Positions 56,175 through 64,000 of a DNA stretch of 64,000 bases are shown here, piece after piece. The notes below the pieces were generated by a model. That model ran no database searches and was not told the origin of the DNA. It saw only the letters and a program-made list of their open reading frames with translations. Position numbers and translations under genes: made by a program. The stretch is from contig NC_077246.1 of the NCBI RefSeq assembly GCF_947179165.1, positions 66,566,921 through 66,630,920 of the forward strand. The letters are read 5' to 3'. Source of the DNA: Solanum dulcamara (Eukaryota; Streptophyta; Magnoliopsida; Solanales; Solanaceae). Numbering within the stretch: the first letter of the stretch is position 1; each line of letters begins with the position of its first letter.

Positions 56175-57037
56175 ATGAGCCTTGAAGGAAAGTTGGTTTC
56201 TCATATAAACATCAAGTGTGATGGAGATATTTTCCATGACGTATATAGGCAAAGACCACACCATCTCTCCAGCATGTGCCCTGATAAGGTACAAAACGTT
56301 GATGTTCATGAAGGTGAATGGGGCACCATTGGCTCTGTTAATTTCTGGAGCTACACCCATGGTAAATATGTATTATATTTGGTTTCAGTATTTATTGTTG
56401 GCCCGTTTAATGTAGATTCTCATTGCATATGGCCTATTAAATTAGGGGAAGGGGTCCATGAGTTATATTGTCTTTACAAATTTGTTATAAATTTTGTTTC
56501 TTACATAAGCGCATAAGAATAATATATATAGCTAGGAGACTATTTCATCGAAAAAAGTTTGACATCTGGCTCAAATCGAGTAATAACACATTATTTAGCT
56601 CAAACTAAGTTGTTCATTAATTTGATCCAAATAAATTTTGGATGAGTTATCTATGACCCAACACTTGTATTGATTCAAACCGTTTTTAACTTGTTCAGAT
56701 TCAATCCAACTCACTCGATTATTCAAAAACGAAATTAGTAGTATGAATCCTTTACTATTTTTGTTTTGCAGATGGGAAAGAGAAGGTGGCAAAGGAGAAA
56801 GTTAAAGAAATAGATGAAGAAAAGAAGTTAATTAAAAAAAAGATAATTGAAGGAGATATATTGGAGGATTACAAATCATTTTATATCACTGCTCATGTTG
56901 AGACAAAGGGTGACAACAACCTAGTTACTTGGATCATAGAATATGAAAAGAAGAGTGCAAATGTGCCAGATCCACACACTTTCATGGAATTATGCCTCAA
57001 TGTCACAAAAGATATTGAGGCTTACCACATCAAATGA
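56175..57037 (+). CDS. Major latex protein-like (MLP), Bet v 1 superfamily, two exons
   Basis: Exon 1 is 56175-56361 (187 nt) and exon 2 is 56772-57037 (266 nt), with GT at 56362-56363 and AG at 56770-56771, phase 1. The spliced product is 150 aa. Exon 1 holds MSLEGKLVSHINIKCDGDIF and the HDVYRQRPHHLSSM, VDVHEGEWGTIGSV and FWSYTHG stretches. Exon 2 holds DGKEKVAKEKVKEIDEEKKL, VETKGDNNLVTW and LCLNVTKDIEAYHIK. This is the full Bet v 1/MLP architecture. Role: a cytosolic hydrophobic-ligand-binding protein, often linked to stress and development in plants; the ligand is not known. It fits the family consensus better than MLP1. The start is chosen over the ATG at 56154 because MSLEGK aligns with the family N terminus. 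Confidence 0.93.
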
Positions 57038-57455
57038 TACATAAATATAAGTGCTTGGAATAATGTGTGGTGTGCTTTGAAATGTCTACTGTATATATAT
57101 GTAGTAAAAAATGAAATGAGTGGATGTGTAATTTCTAATTTCGTGATGCCTATTATTAATAAAAATAAAAGCTGCTATTTGGATTGCATTACAGTTTTTA
57201 TTTTTTTTATTTTCTTTTTCTCTCTCTGGTGGAAACCGATGTATGTGCTTTTCTTTTAACTTTTCCATTTTTTACACGGGGATTTTTATTTTTTTACTAC
57301 AAATACATACAAGTTAAGAACAAATATCTAGCTATTGGTATTTCAAGACTAACCACTACAAAAAGAAACTGAAATTTAGTTACTTATATCGTAGCTAACT
57401 AAGATTAACGATGAATTTGATTGTTTATTACCATTTCAATTTATTGTATATCACA

Positions 57456-57642
57456 GATGGGAAAGAAAAGGTTGCAAAGGATATAGAAATTAAGGCTGAT
57501 GGAGATGTTTTCCATGAAATATTTAGATACAAACTACACCATATCTCCAGCATGTGCCCTGATAAGATACAAAAGGTGGACATTCATGAAGGTGAATGGG
57601 GCACTGTTTGGGTCTGTTATCCCCTGGAACTTCACCCATGGT
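57456..57642 (+). pseudogene. Scrambled MLP fragment
   Basis: After an intron-like acceptor (ATCACAG) it reads DGKEKVAKD, the start of MLP exon 2, then continues directly into exon-1 sequence (IEIKADGDVFHEIF...HHISSMCPDKIQKVDIHEGEW) without the usual MGLKGKLV start. A one-base insertion near 57606 (ACTGTTTGGG) shifts the frame before the PWNFTHG exon end and donor (57641-57643). No second exon follows. This is a rearranged, non-functional copy. Confidence 0.8.
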
Positions 57643-58472
57643 AAACATTTATTTTACTATTTTTATTTTCTTCAAGTGGTTTAAAAAACATCTGAAGCAT
57701 CACTTTTTTGAGAGTTTCATATCAAAACTATTAGGTGTTTGTGTTTTCTACTTAAATCACCAATTATTTATCAAAACATACCTCGAAGTTGACTAGACCA
57801 AGTGTTTGAATACAATATTCCAAAAAAAGTGTGACAACTTAGTTTGCCCATCAAATTTCATTCACAGGACAATTGACTCATTACATGTTAAAGATTTAAG
57901 TAAATTAACTATAATATATGCACCGATGAATTTCAGAATCCAGGAAGCCAATGGGTTCAAAATGAATATGATTTGTTACAATAATTTATTTATAATTAGT
58001 AGTGTGATCATTGAACACGTAAAATTCACTCTAGATCCACCTCTCTCAAGAATTATTGGTGTCAAATCATTTTATCTTTGTTTTGCCACACTGTTGAAAC
58101 CCATCTTTAAGCATGCTGCTTTAATAACCTTTTTTCTGAATACAACAGACAATATATAGGGGTGTCAAATTTAACTCATGAGATAATAATTTGATCGACT
58201 CACTCATATTTAACCCATGAAAATATTTATTTGAATTGCACAACAGTTTCTCTTTTTTTTTCTTTTTTTCCCTCAACCTATGTGCTTTTTGTTCAACTTT
58301 TCCATTTTTTATATCGGGGATTCGACCATAAGAAGAAAAAAAATACAAAATCAAATATATATCCTATCTTACTTTCTTCTTTTACAAAAGGCAACAAAAA
58401 GACTCAAGTAGTGAAAACGAAGAAACACAAATAAGGTATTTTCTTGTTTTAATTTATTTGTCATACTTTCTT
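57643..58472. other. Region after the MLP pseudogene, no functional gene seen
   Basis: 58235-58335 repeats the MLP2 3' flank at 57190-57290 (GTGCTTTT...TTCAACTTTTCCATTTTTTA), so the MLP unit was duplicated with its downstream flank and the exon 2 in between was lost. The 117-aa frame at 57806-58159 has no domain or codon-level support. Confidence 0.5.
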
Positions 58473-58560
58473 TTGTTTGTACAATAGACCCCTTGTGGTC
58501 GGACCCTTCCCCGGACCCTGCGCATAGCGGGAGCTTAAGTGCACCGGGCTACCCTTTTTT
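58473..58560 (+). mobile_element. 5'-truncated Au-type SINE
   Basis: Contains ACAATAGACC...TTGTGGTC and GGACCCTGCGCATAGCGGGA followed by GCACCGGGCT and a T-run, the well-known 3' end of plant Au SINEs. TACTTTCTT flanks it at 58464-58472 and 58561-58569. The tRNA-like promoter half is missing. Confidence 0.8.
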
Positions 58561-58887
58561 TACTTTCTTCTTTCACCTAAGGTAAAAGCCACCTCAAAGA
58601 TTCAAATCTAATATACAAAAAATGTGTTTGTATAATTCATGCCACTTGAAAATTGAAACACAAATACAATATTGAACTGATGGCAGAACAATTTCATTAA
58701 TAATTCTTGTAATTGATGATAGAATATCATGACATAAATAATATTTTCAAAAGGAAACCTTCAAATGAAATTTTCTAGTACAACATAGAAAAACACATGA
58801 CCATATGACACATTAATGAAGTGGAACATTTCAAGAATGCTTCTCCAATGAAGCAAAGAGAATTTCATATATATGCCTCGCGCGCTC

Positions 58888-59259
58888 TCAAGGCTTTTTA
58901 GGTACTTGAGGAATTTCAGGCTTTGAGAAAGTTGGCAGTTCAGGCTTAGGAATGACAGGCATCTCGAGTTTTGGCAATGTTGAAAGTTCAGGCTTTGGAA
59001 ATGTTGGTAAGTACTCTGGCTTTGGGATTTCTGGCAAGACAGGCTTTGGCAGATTTAGCAGCTCGTGTTTAGAAATTTCAGGAAATTCAGGCTTTGGTAA
59101 AGTTGGGATTTCTGGGAAATGTGGCAGTTCAGGCTTAGGAAGCTCAGGTATAGTTACTTCAAGAAGATGACGCGCGTTTGCTTGAATTATGCAGCTACTT
59201 GTTAATGACAAAGTGACAAGTAATAACAAGAAAAAAAATTGGTTGTAGTAATAAGCCAT
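58888..59259 (-). CDS. PELPK-repeat secreted proline-rich protein, copy 5
   Basis: 123 residues, intronless: signal core FFLLLLVTLSLTSSCIIQ with likely cleavage after ANA, then RHLLE and PELPK-type units. One is PEYLPTFPKPELSTLPK, with a Tyr insertion not seen in the other copies, and another is HELLNLPKPVLPE. Ends PQVPKKP. Inferred secreted wall-associated protein. It lies about 37 kb from PELPK4, beyond the retrotransposon block. The 18-bp upstream block is intact, but the TATA box at the usual place has decayed. Confidence 0.88.
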   Translation of the reverse strand: MAYYYNQFFFLLLLVTLSLTSSCIIQANARHLLEVTIPELPKPELPHFPEIPTLPKPEFPEISKHELLNLPKPVLPEIPKPEYLPTFPKPELSTLPKLEMPVIPKPELPTFSKPEIPQVPKKP

Positions 59260-59407
59260 TGTTGAAGGTGAAAAAAAATATGATTTGATTTATTGTACTT
59301 TAGGTTTCATTTTGAACAAGTTTTTTTCATAGATAATGTGGATGTGGAAAATAGGAATTGGAGAATTAAACTTTGGTTGTGATTGGTAGGAAAAATTGTT
59401 TGTTAGG

Positions 59408-59425
59408 TCATCTTCTCAACAATAA
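59408..59425 (-). promoter_or_regulatory. Conserved 18-bp upstream block of PELPK5
   Basis: Exact copy of the shared block, 149 bp upstream of the ATG, in a promoter that has otherwise diverged. Confidence 0.55.
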
Positions 59426-60635
59426 CATCCTAATATTAATTTAACACAAAATTTTCATGTATAACAACTATACATATTTTAGTTTAATGTTGGTACATGG
59501 TCTTTTAGTTGGCAATCTAAACAGATCTCACTCTTCTTTAAATTTGTAGCAATTCAAAGTAGTAGGTAACCATTTCCCAATAATGGGCATACTTCATGAG
59601 CAGATAGGGTAAATATAAGGGAACTTTTAATGTAGTGATAAAATGACTCAATTTTTCATTTTACCAGTTCATTTTAGCAAATGAGGAGAGTTTTTTTTAT
59701 TTTTTTCTATACTATCCTTAGTATTAAATAACTACATAAAGTAATAGTAATCAAATTTAAAGTTTCAGAGAATCATTAATAAGATTCGTTTAATGAAATA
59801 CAACTCTAATTAAAGTTTTCTTAAGGGATGTGTCAGATCAACAGGAGTCAAGTAATATGAAACGGGGTGAGTAGTTGATCCAAAATAGTTGTCATTTTAT
59901 ATTATAAAGATATAACTAATTATTTATTATTCAATAAATGTGGAGAAATTAATATGATGAAAAACATAATAGTATTAAATTGAGATTAAAGAGGAAATAA
60001 GAATAATTTAATCAAATTACTCTTTTAGTTAATGTTTTCTTCAGAAATGAGCAAAGAAAAATATGACTAAGTAAAATGTACGTAAGAAAGTACTAAGCAA
60101 GAACTACCAAACTGATTGCAGTGTTACATGGTCCACTTATAGATCAATCTGTTCATTTATGCAAATTTAGCTGATTTTAAGGTATTAAGTCGAAGTCACA
60201 ATTAGGGATACAATAACAACCAACAATAACATATCCAGTATAATTCCACAAGTAAGGTCTCAAAAAAGTGGAATGTAACTTTTTAGTAGTAGTTTTTTTT
60301 TATTACGTAAAAAAATTTGTATTTAATAAGAATAAAATTTGAAAAACATCATTAATGCCTTATTAATTATGTGAAACTCCACTTATTTTGAAATGGAGGA
60401 ATTAGTTCTTAAATCGCATGATGTGAATGCGTTTTGTTCTGTCTATGCAAATCATATTCTCGTATTCTGAAACTACATTTAAATTGTACATCTTCATTCT
60501 ATTTGATCAAATAGTTCCTTTTTTCCATTTTTTTGTTAGTACTTAGCATTTATGAAGAATCGTGCTAAAAATAGAAACAATTGGTTTTGCAAGCCACTTA
60601 ACGAAAATAATGAACAAATTGCAATACATTAAATT
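59426..60635. other. Intergenic, no gene seen
   Basis: AT-rich, with decayed MITE-like sequence (around 59830-59960 and 60290-60400). No coding frame or RNA gene. Confidence 0.4.
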
Positions 60636-60948
60636 GGCATAATACATAAACATGTCATTTAACTTGGTCTTATCTGATATTTATGCCTTCTAATTTTGAT
60701 TGTGCACAAATAGATACTTAAACTTGTATAAAGTTGAACAAATAGCTAGACACATACATCCTATTTGTCGTCCTCCGTGGCAATTCAGCATTCTATGTGG
60801 CGTCCTATGTTTATTATGCCACATAGGACATGTATATCAACTTGTTCAACTTTATACAAATTTAAGCGTCTACTTGTGCATAACCAAAATTAGAAAGCAT
60901 AGATGTCAGTTGAGGCCAAATTAAAAGGTATATTTATATATTACGCTT
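60636..60948. mobile_element. MITE of the GGCATAATACATAAA family, 8-bp target duplication
   Basis: Starts GGCATAATACATAAACATG and ends TTTATATATTACGCTT. ATTAAATT flanks it at 60628-60635 and 60949-60956. 313 bp with long inverted arms and the same core as the copy in the MLP1 intron. Confidence 0.88.
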
Positions 60949-61101
60949 ATTAAATTTACTAGATACAAATATTCTGAATATACAGAGCCTTAACCCCACA
61001 ATCACAAACTCACAATGTTATCATGTGACTAGGAATGTGGATTGTGAACTAGCCACTTTTCTGTCATTAGACCAAATCACATGACAAGGAATGGGACATA
61101 A

Positions 61102-61535
61102 TGTTGATTTTGTTTGAAAAAGAAGAAGATCAACAAAGTCAAAAATGGGAACTTGTTTTCTCATCCCACGTCAAAGGATTAGAAAAGGTTTGTTGTTTTT
61201 TTGCCTTATATAAAGAGCTTAGCTCATTGGTTTAGAACACCATCAAAAATTTAATTTCTTATATATTAGAGGAGAAGTTTAGAGATAATTCTCTTGAAGA
61301 TTTCTTTGGGAATAGTATTTTAGGAATTGGAGTGTGTGGGAAAAATATTATGTATTATATGGTTATAACATTTTTTCATATAGTGAATATTTTTCTAAGA
61401 GACCCGTGATTTTTGTCCAATTGGAAGTTTTCCACGTTAAATCTTTGTATTGTTATTCTCTTTAAATTTCTCTATTATTTTTTACTTGAAGGCGGTTCGA
61501 AAGAAACGAAAATTAGACGGTGCTTTTTTCCAACA
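61102..61535 (+). mobile_element. 5' LTR of a Ty1/copia element
   Basis: TGTTGATTTTG at the start and TTTTTTCCAACA at the end, 434 bp, immediately followed by a primer site. A TATATAAA box at 61207-61214 gives a normal LTR promoter layout. Confidence 0.8.
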
Positions 61536-61537
61536 AG

Positions 61538-61549
61538 TGGTATCAGAGC
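61538..61549 (+). other. Primer binding site of the copia element
   Basis: TGGTATCAGAGC, an exact match to the initiator-Met-type primer site, two bases after the LTR. Confidence 0.85.
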
Positions 61550-61885
61550 TTTTGGTGTGAAACAATTCTTTTGAAATTTTAGTATGTTTTGTGGTTGCAT
61601 CTTTGTCTGATCTTCCACATCATGAAAAAAAATTAATTAGAATTATTGTTTTCAAGCAGAAGTTTCGTTCTGATGGAGTAGCAGGTGGAGTTTGATTATG
61701 GTGGAATTGTTTTGGGGGTACTTGTATATTTGATAATAATGGAATAAGTACAATCTAAAGAGATTCTGGATAAGAAAAGACTTGGTCCTTAAGTGTATTA
61801 GTTATGATCCACCTTTCTTTCCTGAAAACTAATTTAGTCGGTACTTTTCATTGTTATTGTCCATTTATTAGTACTGATAAGTAAG

Positions 61886-62767
61886 ATGGGGACAAAATTT
61901 AAGATTGAGAAATTTGATGGGAGGATTAATTTTGGCTTGTAGCAAGTGCAAGTCAAGGATATGTTAATCTAATCTAGATTACACAAGGCGTTGAAAGGGA
62001 GACCAACTAGGGAAAAAGATGACAAGGGTTCAGAAAAATCTGAAAATAGTGGAGACTCAGAAAAATCTAAAATTAGTGATGAAGAATGGGAAGAGATGGA
62101 CATGAAAGCGGCAAGTCAGATTCGCTTGTGTTTAGTTAAAAATATTCTTGTTAATGTGATTGGATTGTCTACAACAAAGGAGTTGTGGGAGAAACTTGAA
62201 AAATTGTACCAAGCCAAAAGTATTTCAAATAGGCTATATTTGAAGGAGCAATTTCATAAATTGCAAATGGATGAATGTACAACTATTTCTGATCATCTGA
62301 GTGTCTTGAATGGTATTGTTTCTGAATTGGAATCTATTGGAGTGAAAATTGATGATGAAGACAATGCACATCGACTCATCTAGTCTCTTCCATCTTTCTA
62401 CAAGCACATGCAACCCATTGAAATGTATGAAAAGGAAATTGTGGTTTTTTCTAAAGTGATGAACAAATTGATTTCTGAGGAAAAAAAGATTAAAGAATGG
62501 AGATGAAAAATCTCAAAAAAATTTAGCTCTTGTTGTTAAAGAAAATGAAACCAAAATAAAAGCTCCATGAAGAAGGTAATTTGCTGGAATTGTGGTCAAT
62601 CGAAACATGTTAAGAGTAAATGTCCAAATAATGGGGCTAGTTCAGCTGGAAGCTCCAAAGAAAATGCTGTCAATGTTGTCTCCTAGAGGAATAATATTTT
62701 TTTGTAAGAAAGATGAAAATTCCCATGGCATGAATGCTACTTTTAGAATTGTCATGGAAGAGAATGT
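61886..62767 (+). pseudogene. Copia gag, with stops, truncated
   Basis: Starts MGTKFKIEKFDG at 61886. Two in-frame stops within about 30 codons (TAG at 61940, TAA at 61970) precede an open stretch 61991-62383 with ELWEKLEKLYQAKSISNRLY and KLQMDECTTISDHLSVLNGI, the UBN2-type capsid region of copia elements. Another stop (TAG) ends AHRLI, after which SLPSFYKHMQP continues in frame. A CCHC knuckle (CWNCGQSKHVKSKC) lies at about 62582-62623. The element is cut off at 62767 by another LTR. No protease, integrase or reverse transcriptase remains in the window. Confidence 0.85.
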
Positions 62768-64000
62768 TGTTGACACCCAACTATGACCGACCTATAACTC
62801 ATTTTTCGATTTCTATTTAATTAAATGTGTATTCTTAAATTTTTATTTATTATATGGTTAAGCTTACATTTGGTATAATATTTAAAATTTTATTATTGTT
62901 ATTATTATATAAATAATATTATTATTTATTTTCATTGGTTATTAATTTAGAATATTAATTTTTTCATAACTTGTAATTTTAGTATTTATTTAGTATATTT
63001 ATCGACACCAAAAATTTGGCTCATCGTGTTTAAAATTAACTATTTTGGGTTTTCGAATACAAGACTCAATTATTATTTTTTGCGGATCCCTCCACCTCCA
63101 TCCAGTCTACTACATCGTTCTCTCTCCAAATTTTTTTCTCTCCACAATTGGTGTCATCAATCAAGGACACATTTCAAACTCTCTCTTTCTTTTCCAATAC
63201 ACACAATGTCCTACATTCAAAAAGGGAGAGAAAGAAGGAAAAAACTAAATTTCAAATCAACATTCATTTTATATTTTTATGTCTTTCATGAATATTTGTT
63301 CACAAGAATCCAATCATCCATCTCTTTTTGACTAATCCCACATAAAGAAAAAGAAGACAAGCTTTGTGCATTGCTGTGTCATTACAAAGCACTTACTCAT
63401 GATCTTTTTACTTCAATTTCTTTTCTTCTTTCAAAGGAAGACCAACACACGCCACTATCTCTATTCTCTTCTCTTTTCCTCCCTCACAAACACACCACTC
63501 TCTCCATTATCTTCTCTTTTTCTTCCTAAAAAATACGCTACTTTCTCCATTCTCTTCTCTTTTTCTCCCTCAAAAAATCTTCAAAGAAGCTTGTCCTTTC
63601 AGCTAGAACAAAGCAACACTTCCCTTGTGGTAAATAAATCAAATTCGATTTTTAAAATTGTGTAGCTGTTAGTAATTTTGGCGTATCTCATTATATAAAT
63701 CTTTGTTTTTAGTAAATAAATATGTTTTGGAAAAATGAAACACGTATCTACAACTCTTATGTTTATGTTGGAGACTAGATCTGCTGCTATTGAGTCAAAA
63801 AATAGGACGCAACATAGGACAAGTTTTGTTCAGATTTTTATTTAAAATTCCACATGTACAACTGTTAGTATTTTGATCATATCTTTTTGTACAAAATATA
63901 TTTTACGGTGATTCATTTTTTTTTTGCAAGCTTAAGACATATATATACAACTTTCATGAGGACATAAAGTCCAGTTTTGCCGTTGGAAATTTTAAAATTT
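62768..64000 (+). mobile_element. Tat/Ogre-like LTR, runs off the window
   Basis: Starts TGTTGACACCCAACTATGACC, closely similar in its first 20 bases to the solo LTR at 38904 (TGTTGAGACCCAATTTTGACC). It interrupts the copia gag. Pyrimidine-rich CTCTCTCC/TTCTTCCT tracts occur at 63115-63200 and 63460-63600. The short frames here are low-complexity and not called. The end is outside the window. Confidence 0.65.

Noticed and set aside
57806..58159. 117-aa frame between the MLP pseudogene and PELPK5
   Set aside because: No similarity to MLP exon 2 or any recognised domain; AT-rich sequence gives such frames by chance.
63460..63600. Pyrimidine-rich frames at the window end as a gene
   Set aside because: Low-complexity CTCTTC tracts inside a Tat-like LTR; no domain.

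Overview
This window is a stretch of AT-rich, repeat-dense plant nuclear DNA, most likely from a Solanaceae species. The inference rests on intron-containing Bet v 1/MLP genes, a family of small PELPK-repeat wall proteins, degenerate Ty3/gypsy chromoviruses (Tekay-like), Tat-like LTRs, 5'-truncated LINEs, a SolS-type SINE, an Au-type SINE 3' end and many MITEs. No rRNA, tRNA gene, CRISPR array or bacterial-style operon is visible. The species cannot be fixed from sequence alone.

Real host genes are few. Five short intronless genes, all on the minus strand (1845-2189, 5149-5490, 17568-17933, 21579-21950, 58888-59259), encode secreted proteins with a signal peptide and tandem PELPK-like pentapeptides. 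Two intact-looking MLP genes, each with two exons and one phase-1 intron, lie at 22930-24230 (minus) and 56175-57037 (plus). A scrambled MLP pseudogene follows at about 57456-57642. PELPK and MLP genes are interleaved on both sides of a roughly 31-kb retrotransposon block (24678-55905).

Layout: 1-1106 is the end of an LTR. 1.1-5.9 kb carries PELPK1 and PELPK2 with LINE, SINE and Stowaway-like insertions. 5884-9026 is a solo LTR with a CAAAC target duplication. 9.0-13.5 kb holds foldback and MITE elements, a tandem duplication and a LINE RNase H fragment. 13.5-18.2 kb (block A, PELPK3) and 18.7-22.1 kb (block B, PELPK4) are a segmental duplication in which each copy gained its own insertions. 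22.9-24.3 kb is MLP1.

24678-37047 is a three-level nest: an outer solo LTR (ATTTT duplication), an inner LTR (ATAAT duplication) and a gypsy element that has lost its 5' LTR. 37.3-41.6 kb has LTR fragments and a Tat-like solo LTR (CCTCT duplication). 41610-55905 is a second nest: a split LTR (TTTG duplication) containing a 586-bp solo LTR (TAAG duplication) and a complete but dead gypsy element at 43038-53302 (TTTTC duplication). 56.1-59.4 kb holds MLP2, the MLP pseudogene and PELPK5. 61.1-62.8 kb is a broken copia element cut off by a Tat-like LTR that runs to the window end.

The host story is local expansion of two gene families plus heavy transposon traffic. PELPK3 looks like a recent chimera, PELPK2-like in its 5' half and promoter and PELPK4-like at its 3' end. 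All five PELPK genes keep an identical 18-bp block about 150-170 bp upstream of the ATG. I found no clear new defence or enzymatic system. The most unusual structural signal is that several unrelated LTR families each carry their own self-complementary short word, repeated upstream of the LTR TATA box. All alignments were done by eye and no percent identities were computed.
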